This document shows, in pieces, positions 1-6,101 of a DNA stretch of 6,101 nt. The notes beneath the pieces are model-generated. The model saw only the letters and a list, made by a program, of their open reading frames with translations. It made no database searches and was not told the origin of the DNA. The DNA is from an uncultured Clostridia bacterium. Lineage in GTDB: Bacteria; Bacillota; Clostridia; Oscillospirales; Ruminococcaceae. The stretch's first letter is position 1; the number at the start of each line of letters is the position of its first letter. The stretch is from NCBI GenBank assembly GCA_947176675.1, contig CAMWRN010000158.1, forward strand, positions 1 to 6,101, read 5' to 3'. A program made the translations under genes and the position numbers.

Positions 1-1179
1 AATTCCAAAAATCAAAATCACATTGACAGCAATCTCCTTTTGTTGAGTTATGGCAACATAAAAAGAAAACGTATTAATACTGTGGGTGGACTACTACCTG
101 AAAATTTTGAGGGATACAATATTATAGAAAAAAATGATATTGTACTTAGACTGACCGATTTACAAAATGACCATAAAAGTTTAAGAGTGGGTTTATCAAA
201 AGAACGTGGAATTATTACATCGGCATATTTAACGCTTAGAAATAAAAGCGAAAACACGTCCGAATATCTGTACTATTTTTTACACACGTTTGATATATGC
301 AAAGGTTTTTACGGAATGGGTGACGGTGTTCGTCAAGGATTAAATTGGGAAGAATTAAAGCAGTTAAAAATTTTATTTCCCGCTCTTAGCGAGCAGCAAA
401 AAATCGCCGACTATCTTGACGACAAATGTTCAAAGATAGATGAAATAACCTCAAAAATAAAAACAACAATTGACGAATATAAAAAGCTGAAACAGTCCGT
501 TATTACCGAAGCTGTTACAAATGGTATCAGACCTGACAGAGAAATGAAAGACAGCGGGATTGAGTGGGTTGGGAAGATACCGAGAGAATGGGTTTCTACA
601 ATAATAAAAAGATATTGTGATCTAAAAACAGGTAGCACACCATCTACTAATAATCAAGAGTGGTTCAACGGTTCATTAGAATGGTATACCCCGTGCGATT
701 TTAACGAACAATATTATCTTCGTAATTCTGTGCGGAAACTATCACAAAAAGCACGGAAAGATGACGTTGTATGTATTGTTCCTAAAAATACTGTTATGAT
801 AATTGGAATTGGCGGTACTGCGGGAAAAATAGGTATAACAACAACAGAATGTAGTTTTAATCAGCAGATAACAGCTCTTATAAATAATAAAAAGCTATTA
901 TCCAAATATTTAATGTATTGGTTAATAGCAAATACCAAAATATTGTTAGAAACTGCATTATACACTACGCTACCAATAATTAATAACGAGACCATTGGTG
1001 AGTACCCATTAATTATACCTAATGAGATATTGGAACAACAGGAAATCGCCGACTATCTCGACAAAAAATGCGCCGAAATTGACGCAGTCATCGCAAAAAA
1101 AGAACAGATTGTAACCGAGCTTGAAAACTATAAAAAATCGCTTATTTATGAGGTTGTGACTGGAAAGAAGGAAGTATGA
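1..1179 (+). CDS. hsdS: Type I restriction-modification specificity subunit HsdS, 5'-truncated by the window edge
   Basis: HsdS selects the bipartite DNA target of a type I R-M complex and docks HsdM and HsdR. The frame is open from base 1 and gives 392 residues. A TTG at 40 could be read as a start, but recognisable target-recognition-domain (TRD) sequence continues upstream of it, so the true start (perhaps 30-50 residues earlier) is off the window. Residues about 1-130 are most of TRD1 (SYGNI, VLRLTDLQND, LRVGL, GVRQGLN). Residues about 131-175 are the central conserved helix (EQQKIADYLDDKC, ending EAVTNG). Residues about 182-345 form TRD2, opening with DSGIEWVGKIPREW and containing KTGSTPS, GTAGKIGI and FNQQITAL. 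The C-terminal helix (EQQEIADYLDKKC) repeats the central one, the usual two-half HsdS architecture. The TRDs are visibly more A+T-rich than the conserved helices, as expected for exchanged TRDs. The target sequence cannot be read from the protein. The family call is near certain. Confidence 0.96.
   Translation, partial: NSKNQNHIDSNLLLLSYGNIKRKRINTVGGLLPENFEGYNIIEKNDIVLRLTDLQNDHKSLRVGLSKERGIITSAYLTLRNKSENTSEYLYYFLHTFDICKGFYGMGDGVRQGLNWEELKQLKILFPALSEQQKIADYLDDKCSKIDEITSKIKTTIDEYKKLKQSVITEAVTNGIRPDREMKDSGIEWVGKIPREWVSTIIKRYCDLKTGSTPSTNNQEWFNGSLEWYTPCDFNEQYYLRNSVRKLSQKARKDDVVCIVPKNTVMIIGIGGTAGKIGITTTECSFNQQITALINNKKLLSKYLMYWLIANTKILLETALYTTLPIINNETIGEYPLIIPNEILEQQEIADYLDKKCAEIDAVIAKKEQIVTELENYKKSLIYEVVTGKKEV
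401..428 (+). repeat. hsdS direct repeat, copy 1 (central conserved region)
   Basis: This stretch encodes the IADYLDDKC part of the central helix. Its first 16 bases are identical to 1043-1058, and the 28-base block differs at only a few positions. The two copies are 642 bases (214 codons) apart and bracket TRD2. Such repeats come from the two-half HsdS design and can serve as sites for homologous TRD exchange. Confidence 0.85.
1043..1070 (+). repeat. hsdS direct repeat, copy 2 (C-terminal conserved region)
   Basis: This is the partner of the repeat at 401-428 and encodes the IADYLDKKC part of the C-terminal helix. The identical 16-base core is AAATCGCCGACTATCT. Recombination between the copies would delete TRD2, while recombination with a silent hsdS copy elsewhere would swap it. 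No recombinase or second hsdS is in the window. Confidence 0.85.
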
Positions 1180-1182
1180 AAA

Positions 1183-1935
1183 ATGGATATTGAAAGAACC
1201 AAACGTATTAAAATGCTCCTGTTAAGGTGTAAAAATTTAAAAGAAAACATGATAAGAACACTAAATGATGCAACCACTATGGAAAGCGGCAGGTATTCTT
1301 CTTTTAAAACATATGCTGAAGAATATGGACGTCTTGCGTATCAAGTTAATAAAGTAATTGATTTATCCAATGAGGGAGTTCGCGTTTATGATATTAATAG
1401 CATGAAAAATTGGGCAGATACTGTATGGCCACATCAAAAAGAAATAATTGAAAGCACTGTTGTATATACTGATACATTAATATCGATACTGGAAAGTGAG
1501 ATAGATTTTGCAAATGATGAGTATAGTAATTTGGAAAATTTTTTAAAAACAAAGCTTAGAGCTACTATATTTGAAAAACCCGAAAAAGAGATAGAGGTAC
1601 AAAATGCTATTGAAACACTTTTTATTGGGAAAGGTTGGAACAGAGGAATTGATTTTGACCGTGAATCTGGAAAATTCGAATTTTCTGGAAAAGAATACAC
1701 TCCTGATTTTATTGTAAATAAATTAGGATTATGTATTGAAGTTAAACTGTTAAAAGAAAATAGAAAATCCAAAGTTATTGAGGAAATTAATGCTGATATT
1801 ACAGCTTATGGCAAAGCGTATAAACGCCAGATGTTTGTAATTTATGATTTAGGCTTTATAAGAGATGAAACAGAATTCAAACGCGACATTGAAAATGCTG
1901 GTGATGATATTAAAGTTATTATCGTAAAACATTAG
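1183..1935 (+). CDS. PD-(D/E)XK nuclease-domain protein encoded between hsdS and hsdR
   Basis: This is a 250-residue protein with two parts. Residues about 1-125 look mostly helical and carry no motif I recognise. Residues about 130-250 have the order of a PD-(D/E)XK nuclease core: an acidic helix (EKEIEVQNAIETLF, 134-147), a strand with Y-T-P-D (Asp175), a strand with E-V-K (Glu186, Lys188), then a helix and the strand FVIYDLG (218-224). This resembles the C-terminal domain of DpnII/MboI-like and other small restriction-linked nucleases. The metal-binding Asp, Glu and Lys are all present, so it may be active. The ATG at 1183 follows the hsdS stop by three bases, and GAAGGAAG at 1167-1174 lies eight bases upstream, so it is probably translated with hsdS. 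The insert is A+T-rich (about one third G+C in a stretch I counted). A role as accessory DNA nuclease or second effector is inferred. The domain call is fairly secure; the function is not. Confidence 0.8.
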   Translation: MDIERTKRIKMLLLRCKNLKENMIRTLNDATTMESGRYSSFKTYAEEYGRLAYQVNKVIDLSNEGVRVYDINSMKNWADTVWPHQKEIIESTVVYTDTLISILESEIDFANDEYSNLENFLKTKLRATIFEKPEKEIEVQNAIETLFIGKGWNRGIDFDRESGKFEFSGKEYTPDFIVNKLGLCIEVKLLKENRKSKVIEEINADITAYGKAYKRQMFVIYDLGFIRDETEFKRDIENAGDDIKVIIVKH

Positions 1936-1995
1936 GAAATTATTTTTGGGTAATATTTATAAAAAACATAGATAATAATAAGGAGATATAATACT

Positions 1996-2232
1996 ATGGA
2001 TAAAAAATACTTATCGGAAGAAGACCAATATAAAGAAATCCTTAATCAATGTGAAATAGCAATGATTAAGGACAATGAACTTCGTGCTATTCGCAGTAAA
2101 TACTGGAATTTAAGACACCAAGCCTTTATTGACGAAAACAGAATTTCTGATAAACAGTTGGAAATTATATGTGACGAACTTTGTATAAGAGAACAAAAAG
2201 AAATTGACGAATATCGCAAGAGAAAGGGGTGA
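1996..2232 (+). CDS. Small charged protein of unknown function (78 aa)
   Basis: I do not recognise this family. The product is 78 residues, dense in Glu, Asp, Lys and Arg, with no hydrophobic segment or signal peptide. Its heptad-like spacing of I, L and W (EILNQCEIAMI, LRAIRSKYWNLRHQAFI, LEIICDELCI) suggests two or three soluble helices. There are three cysteines (about residues 19, 59 and 63), without a clear zinc-site spacing. The start ATG is preceded by AAGGAG at 1979-1984, a convincing ribosome binding site with a slightly long spacer of about 11 bases. It follows the nuclease gene after 60 bases with no terminator visible and sits directly before the next small gene, so co-transcription with the R-M operon is likely. 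It could be a regulator, a partner or inhibitor of the neighbouring nuclease, or an anti-restriction-type modulator; nothing in the sequence decides between these. Confidence 0.72.
   Translation: MDKKYLSEEDQYKEILNQCEIAMIKDNELRAIRSKYWNLRHQAFIDENRISDKQLEIICDELCIREQKEIDEYRKRKG
2223..2229 (+). promoter_or_regulatory. Ribosome binding site deciding the start of the second small gene
   Basis: AAAGGGG at 2223-2229 lies inside the last codons of the 78-residue gene, five bases before the ATG at 2235. A GTG at 2229 in the same frame would overlap this site and have no Shine-Dalgarno sequence of its own, so the ATG is preferred. The arrangement implies translational coupling of the two small genes. 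Confidence 0.6.
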
Positions 2233-2234
2233 AT

Positions 2235-2447
2235 ATGAAATTGTTTAACAATATTTTTAATTATGATTACATTCAGCAGCAAGCTCAAGCACATGACAAT
2301 GAACAAAAACACAATGTTTTTGATTCAGTAAAGAAGCTGAAAGAATTTCTTGACAGTACTGATAAAATTGAACCCCAATATCGGGAGATGGCTTCCGCCG
2401 AATTTTGCGCAGTCCTGTGGAATTACATTCAAAAACACAATAATTAA
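2235..2447 (+). CDS. Small protein of unknown function (70 aa), coupled to the preceding gene
   Basis: I do not recognise this family. From the ATG at 2235 the product is 70 residues (72 if the GTG at 2229 were used). It begins MKLFNNIFNYDY, continues with a Gln/His/Asn-rich polar stretch (IQQQAQAHDNEQKHN), then two probable amphipathic helices: VFDSVKKLKEFLDS and a C-terminal segment YREMASAEFCAVLWNYIQKH. There is no signal peptide and no clear membrane span; the C-terminal AEFCAVLWNYI segment is only briefly hydrophobic. The start lies two bases after the stop of the 78-residue gene, and hsdR begins 27 bases after its own stop, which argues for one operon. Such a pair of small, coupled proteins could form a complex with each other or with the adjacent nuclease, but that is inference only. 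Confidence 0.68.
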   Translation: MKLFNNIFNYDYIQQQAQAHDNEQKHNVFDSVKKLKEFLDSTDKIEPQYREMASAEFCAVLWNYIQKHNN

Positions 2448-2474
2448 AAAGGCAAATAATAAGGAGGTTTCCAA

Positions 2475-5453
2475 ATGGGCATTGAAGTTACAACAGAAAA
2501 ACGTTTTGAGGAAGATATAGAAGCTTTTTTTCTATCGGACAAGGGCGGCTACACAAAAAGCTCCGATACATACAATGCGGAAACTGGACTTTATACCGAT
2601 ACCTTTATTGGCTTTATAAAATCCACACAGCCCAAGGAATGGGCAAGATTTGAAAAAATATGCGGCAGCGATCCAGTTAAAAAATTTATTTCCGCATTCA
2701 ACAACGCCTGCGATACCGACGGGCTGCTTTATGTTCTCCGTCACGGTTTCAAACATAAGGGAATACCGTTCCGTGTTTGTTATTTCAAGCCCGAATCCCG
2801 CCTTAATAAATCGGCTGCGGCTTTGTACGAAAAGAATATCTGTAATTGCATCAGACAATGGCATTATTCAGCCGTTAATAAAAATTCTATTGATATGGTT
2901 CTTACAGTCAACGGCATACCTGTTATTGCCCTTGAACTGAAAAATCAGTACACGGGACAGAATGTCGAGAACGCTAAAAATCAATGGATGAACGACCGTG
3001 AGCCTCGGGAAATATGTTTTAATTTCAACAAGCGTATTCTTGCATATTATTGCGTTGACCATACCGATGTATATATGACAACAAAACTTGCGAAAAGTGA
3101 TACATATTTTCTCCCATTCAATCAAGGCAGCAACGGTGCGGGACGTGACGGCGGCAAGGGCAACCCAGCCAATCCAGACGGCTATCCAACGGCATATCTT
3201 TGGGAGGACGTTCTGCAAAAGGACAGTATGCTTGATATTCTTCAGAAATTCATTCATTTTGATAAAAAGGGGAAGCGGCTTATTTTCCCACGCTATCATC
3301 AGCTTGACGTTGTCAGAAAGCTTGTTGCGGACGTCTGCAAAAACAGTTCGGGAAGGAATTATCTTATCCAACACAGCGCAGGTTCTGGAAAATCAAATTC
3401 TATCGCATGGGTGGCTTACAGGCTGGCCAGTCTCCACGATGAAATGAACAACGCCGTGTTTAATTCGGTTGTTATCGTTACCGACAGAACCGTTCTTGAC
3501 GCTCAGCTTCAGGATACAATATCGGGCTTCGACCATACTCTCGGCACAGTCGAAACTATAGACAAGAATAAAAACTCAAAAGACCTCCGCAATGCATTGA
3601 ACAACGGCTGTCGAATTATTGTTACAACGCTTCAAAAGTTCCCCGTGATTTATGAGGAAGTGGAAAACACAGCAGGCAAGCGGTTTGCGGTTATTGTGGA
3701 CGAGGCCCACTCCTCCCAGACGGGAACGTCAGCATCTAAGTTAAAAACCGCTCTTGCTGACACGGAGGCGGTGTTAAAGGAGTACGCCGAAATAGAGGGC
3801 AACGCCGAAGAAGAAATCGACAAACAGGACAAGCTTATACAAGAAATGCTCTCACACGGCAAGCACAAGAATCTTTCCTTTTTTGCCTTTACCGCTACTC
3901 CAAAGCCGCAGACCCTTGAAATGTTCGGCACGGAATATGAGGATGGTTCTTTTCACCCGTTTCATGTGTATTCAATGCGTCAAGCCATTGAAGAAGGCTT
4001 TATTATGGACGTTCTGCAAAACTATATGACGTACAGTACCTGCTTTAAAATTGCCAAAACAATTCCAGATAATCCAGAAGTCCCATCGTCAAGAGCTGCC
4101 AAAACAATAAAACGGTTTGAAGAAATTCACCCGTATAATATTTCTCAAAAATCGCAGATAATTGTTGAAACCTTTCTTTCAACAACATCAAGAGCTATCG
4201 GCGGCAGGGGTAAAATGATGGTGGTAACTTCCTCGCGGCTTGCGGCGGTCAGGTACTGCAATGAAATAAAAAGGTACATTGAGAAAAACGGCTATGACAA
4301 TGTGGACGTTCTTACAGCATTTTCGGGAGCAGTAAATGACGGCGGTGAGGAATACACCGAACCAAAGCTCAACATACGAAAGGACGGAACGCATATTTCC
4401 GAGGATCAGACAAAGGCAGAATTCCACGATAACTTCAACATTCTTATTGTAGCCGAGAAGTATCAGACAGGCTTTGATGAACCTCTGCTCCACACTATGA
4501 TAGTTGATAAAAAGCTGCGGAGCGTTAAATGTGTTCAGACATTATCCAGACTTAACCGAATTTGCAAGGATAAAGTTGATACGTTTATCCTTGATTTTGC
4601 AAACACGGCAGATGACATAAAGGACGCTTTTCAGCCGTTTTATCAGGAAACGAGCTTGACAGAAGAAGTTAATGTAGACCTTATTTATAAAACGCAGAAA
4701 GAGCTTCGAGAATATAAGGTGTACACAGATGAAGATATTACAGCATTTGCAGATATTTACTTTTCATCAAAAAAGCAGGACAGCAAAATGCTTGGCAAAA
4801 TGACTTCAGCTCTGAACCCTGTCGCAGATAAATATAATAAACTCAACGCAGATGACAGATACCATTTCAGACGGAAGCTTCGCTCATATATCAAATGGTA
4901 TTGTTATATTTCTCAGATATGCCGTATGTTTGATAAAGATATGCATAAAGAATATGTATTCTGCTCATATTTGCTGAAACTCGTGCCAGAGGAACCAGTT
5001 CAAATGATGAATATTGAAAATGCGTTGAAACTGGAATTTTACAAGTTGAGTGAAACCTATAAAGGTAGCATTGAAATGGAAAATGCTGCTGGAGAATACG
5101 AACTGTCAAAAGCGGGAGACAAAGCTGAACCTGAAAAGAAAGAACCGCTCGAGGACGTTATCAACAGGATTAATGAGCTTTTTAGCGGTCAGTTTGAAGA
5201 TGCCGACCGTGTTTTGCTGTATGCGTTCCACGACAAGCTCAAAAATGACAAAAAGCTGAGAAAAATTGCCAAAACGTCAAATCCGCAAGTATTTGCTGAA
5301 AGCATTTTTCCGAAATCTTTTGACGCTGTCGCTCAGGACAGTTACGTTGAACAGACTGAGGCTTTTTCTGCGCTGTTTCAGAACAAAAGCAAATACAATG
5401 CTATAATGAGTGCTCTTGCAGAAGCTCTGTACAAAGAATTTAATAATGATTAA
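2475..5453 (+). CDS. hsdR: Type I restriction enzyme HsdR, nuclease and DNA translocase subunit
   Basis: HsdR is the ATP-driven motor and nuclease of the type I complex; it binds the HsdM/HsdS core, reels in DNA and cuts away from the target. The 992-residue length is normal for the EcoR124I-like group. The N-terminal nuclease domain has Asp140 (NSIDMVL) and Glu154-Leu-Lys156 (ALELKNQYTGQ), the PD-(D/E)XK active site. Superfamily 2 helicase motifs follow in order: Walker A HSAGSGKS (300-307), VVIVTDRTVLDAQL (332-345), VTTLQKFP (383-390), DEAH (409-412), FTATP (472-476), VVTSSRLAA (583-591), the motif V region VAEKYQTGFDEP (659-670) and motif VI QTLSRLNR (688-695). Residues about 740-992 are the helical C-terminal region for assembly with the methylase core. 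AAGGAGG at 2461-2467, seven bases from the ATG, is the strongest ribosome site in the window. No frameshift or lost catalytic residue is seen, so it appears functional. It is probably co-transcribed with the upstream genes and ends at the terminator at 5564. Confidence 0.98.
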   Translation: MGIEVTTEKRFEEDIEAFFLSDKGGYTKSSDTYNAETGLYTDTFIGFIKSTQPKEWARFEKICGSDPVKKFISAFNNACDTDGLLYVLRHGFKHKGIPFRVCYFKPESRLNKSAAALYEKNICNCIRQWHYSAVNKNSIDMVLTVNGIPVIALELKNQYTGQNVENAKNQWMNDREPREICFNFNKRILAYYCVDHTDVYMTTKLAKSDTYFLPFNQGSNGAGRDGGKGNPANPDGYPTAYLWEDVLQKDSMLDILQKFIHFDKKGKRLIFPRYHQLDVVRKLVADVCKNSSGRNYLIQHSAGSGKSNSIAWVAYRLASLHDEMNNAVFNSVVIVTDRTVLDAQLQDTISGFDHTLGTVETIDKNKNSKDLRNALNNGCRIIVTTLQKFPVIYEEVENTAGKRFAVIVDEAHSSQTGTSASKLKTALADTEAVLKEYAEIEGNAEEEIDKQDKLIQEMLSHGKHKNLSFFAFTATPKPQTLEMFGTEYEDGSFHPFHVYSMRQAIEEGFIMDVLQNYMTYSTCFKIAKTIPDNPEVPSSRAAKTIKRFEEIHPYNISQKSQIIVETFLSTTSRAIGGRGKMMVVTSSRLAAVRYCNEIKRYIEKNGYDNVDVLTAFSGAVNDGGEEYTEPKLNIRKDGTHISEDQTKAEFHDNFNILIVAEKYQTGFDEPLLHTMIVDKKLRSVKCVQTLSRLNRICKDKVDTFILDFANTADDIKDAFQPFYQETSLTEEVNVDLIYKTQKELREYKVYTDEDITAFADIYFSSKKQDSKMLGKMTSALNPVADKYNKLNADDRYHFRRKLRSYIKWYCYISQICRMFDKDMHKEYVFCSYLLKLVPEEPVQMMNIENALKLEFYKLSETYKGSIEMENAAGEYELSKAGDKAEPEKKEPLEDVINRINELFSGQFEDADRVLLYAFHDKLKNDKKLRKIAKTSNPQVFAESIFPKSFDAVAQDSYVEQTEAFSALFQNKSKYNAIMSALAEALYKEFNND

Positions 5454-5563
5454 CCCAATCGCCGAATAATATTTGTGAATGATTATAAGAGCTATTGAAA
5501 CTGTACCTCCAAGCTTACTTTAGACTCTTTAAATCACGCATCAATAGGTTTTGAGACCATTTC

Positions 5564-5614
5564 AAAATGTGCTTTTTCAGCTTCGCAAAATGAAGCGAAA
5601 AAGCACATTTTTTT
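5564..5614 (+). terminator. Strong rho-independent terminator of the hsd operon
   Basis: AAAATGTGCTTTTTC (5564-5578) pairs perfectly with GAAAAAGCACATTTT (5597-5611). Inside it, GCTTC (5580-5584) pairs with GAAGC (5592-5596), with a single bulged A at 5579 and a seven-base loop. The stem of about 20 pairs runs straight into the T tract at 5608-5614. It lies 110 bases after the hsdR stop and points the right way to end the operon. The four A residues at its left foot give only a short T run on the other strand, so two-way termination is possible but weaker. Confidence 0.9.
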
Positions 5615-5699
5615 CTGTTTTAAAGCCAGTTTTGTGCTTCGCTGACAATGCTTCGCTTCGCAAAATACGCTTTCTAAAAATGCGCTTCGCTGGCTTCGC
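5580..5699. repeat. Cluster of six GCTTCGC heptamers (GCGAAGC on the minus strand)
   Basis: Exact GCTTCGC starts at 5580, 5636, 5650, 5655 (overlapping the previous copy), 5684 and 5693. The 12-mer GCTTCGCAAAAT occurs twice, at 5580-5591 and 5655-5666. Several copies are small palindromes, for example GGC-TTC-GCC at 5692-5700. A minus-strand open frame of 66 codons covers this region (5534-5734), but its repeated E-A-K residues are simply the heptamer translated, and I see no sign of a real gene. This looks like a dispersed intergenic repeat of the host lineage, with spacing that is irregular, unlike CRISPR. Confidence 0.75.
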
Positions 5700-5779
5700 C
5701 GTTTTGCTTCCCTAACGTAATTCCAACTAAGCATCTATTGCCGCATGGTTTACGGTTATAACTGCAGCTCCATTTGACC

Positions 5780-5894
5780 GCTGTAATATTACATACTTAT
5801 TGTATACTTATTACAGCATTGTCTTGAACCGTATTTATCTGGCCAGAAAGAATGCTGTGATAAGTATGTAACTTTACAGCGTTTTTACAGCATT
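5780..5894 (+). repeat. Interlocking inverted repeats able to form alternative hairpins
   Basis: The longest pairing joins 5800-5820 with 5851-5871: 21 positions, 18 Watson-Crick and 3 G-U in the RNA, with a 30-base loop containing the palindrome CTGGCCAG (5839-5846). Competing pairings are TTACATACTTAT (5789-5800) with 5860-5871, 12 of 12; GCTGTAATA (5780-5788) with TATTACAGC (5809-5817), 9 of 9; and AATGCTGT (5851-5858) with ACAGCATT at either 5813-5820 or 5887-5894. An 11-base tandem repeat with core ATACTTATT lies at 5791-5801 and 5802-5812. TTACAGC appears at 5811, 5874 and 5885. Confidence 0.75.
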
Positions 5895-5909
5895 TCTCAA
5901 AAGTCAAAG

Positions 5910-5945
5910 AATGCTTCCGAGATTTTCGGAAGCATTTTTCTTTTT
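5910..5945 (+). terminator. Second rho-independent terminator
   Basis: AATGCTTCCGA (5910-5920) pairs perfectly with TCGGAAGCATT (5926-5936) around a five-base loop, followed by a T tract at 5935-5939 and TTTTT at 5941-5945. It lies some 300 bases after the first terminator with no protein gene between, so it ends either read-through from hsdR or an RNA made from the structured region just upstream. Confidence 0.9.
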
Positions 5946-6101
5946 ACCAGTTTATCGCATTGATGTTTTATCTTAAATAAATCTATATAGCCTATATGCT
6001 TACAGTAAATTTATGTTGTAAAAAACTGTAAAAGCTCATTTTGATTTCTCAATTTATAGAAGTGTTACATTAGTTTGTTAAATTATATTCTTCATATATG
6101 T

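Larger units (their letters stand above)
5454..6101. other. Non-coding region downstream of the R-M operon
   Basis: About 650 bases follow hsdR without a credible gene on either strand. The first 110 bases (5454-5563) show nothing beyond being hsdR 3' sequence. Then come a strong terminator, a GCTTCGC cluster, a block of inverted repeats and a second terminator, each listed separately. The last 156 bases (5946-6101) are very A+T-rich and hold only a weak 7-base inverted repeat (TTACAGT at 6000-6006 and ACTGTAA at 6025-6031) and an ATATAG/CTATAT pair at 5985-5997. I see no convincing promoter, tRNA, attachment site or CRISPR repeat. Confidence 0.7.

Noticed and set aside
40..42. TTG as the start codon of hsdS
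   Set aside because: The frame is open to base 1 and the upstream residues continue a typical TRD1 sequence, with no ribosome binding site before the TTG. The gene is cut by the window edge.
1176..1193. ATG overlapping the hsdS stop (ATGA) as the start of the nuclease gene
   Set aside because: That frame stops after five codons. The ATG at 1183 opens the 250-residue frame and is well spaced from GAAGGAAG.
1936..1995. Separate promoter for the small genes in the 60-base gap
   Set aside because: The best pair (TTGGGT at 1946 and TAGATA at 1969) would start transcription on top of the ribosome binding site, and other pairs are poor matches.
3717..3880. Charged insert between the DEAH and TAT motifs of HsdR as an extra domain
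   Set aside because: HsdR proteins commonly have a variable helical segment here, so it is ordinary for the family.
5534..5734. Minus-strand 66-codon frame as a gene
   Set aside because: It is built from the GCTTCGC repeats and runs through the terminator, with its repeated E-A-K residues explained by the heptamer; there is no evidence of a real product.
5774..5808. Promoter TTGACC (5774-5779) with TATACT (5803-5808) for a small RNA
   Set aside because: The spacer is 23 bases, too long for a standard promoter; a 17-base spacer gives only TTATTG, a poor -10. An RNA is still possible, but I cannot support its promoter.
5580..5900. CRISPR array
   Set aside because: The repeats are short and irregularly spaced, with no unique spacers of constant length and no cas genes.

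Overview
The window holds the downstream part of a type I restriction-modification (R-M) locus, all on the + strand, followed by about 650 bases of repeat- and hairpin-rich non-coding DNA. The A+T-rich composition, strong AAGGAGG-type ribosome binding sites, the lineage feel of the HsdS/HsdR sequences and the GCTTCGC-rich spacer suggest a low-GC Firmicute, probably a gut-type clostridium such as a Ruminococcus relative. That placement is inferred, not demonstrated.

Layout: (1) positions 1-1179, hsdS, the DNA-recognition subunit. Its N-terminus lies off the left edge, and hsdM, absent here, is presumably further upstream. (2) 1183-1935, a 250-residue protein with a C-terminal PD-(D/E)XK nuclease-type fold, three bases after hsdS. 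(3) 1996-2232 and (4) 2235-2447, two small charged proteins of unknown function, two bases apart. (5) 2475-5453, hsdR, the 992-residue restriction/translocase subunit with intact nuclease and helicase motifs. (6) 5454-6101, non-coding: a very strong rho-independent terminator, a cluster of six GCTTCGC heptamers, a group of mutually exclusive inverted repeats, a second clear terminator, then featureless A+T-rich DNA.

How they work together: HsdS with HsdM would form the methyltransferase, and adding HsdR gives the complex that translocates and cuts unmodified DNA. Both HsdS specificity halves look complete apart from the missing start, and HsdR keeps its catalytic residues, so the system looks functional. 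The unusual part is the three-gene insert between hsdS and hsdR: a candidate second nuclease plus two small orphan proteins, more A+T-rich than much of hsdR. It resembles the accessory cargo seen in other type I loci (for example PrrC or the R-linked ORFs) and is the best candidate here for something undescribed. The second candidate is the structured region at 5780-5945, which could be a small RNA or an attenuator-like leader.
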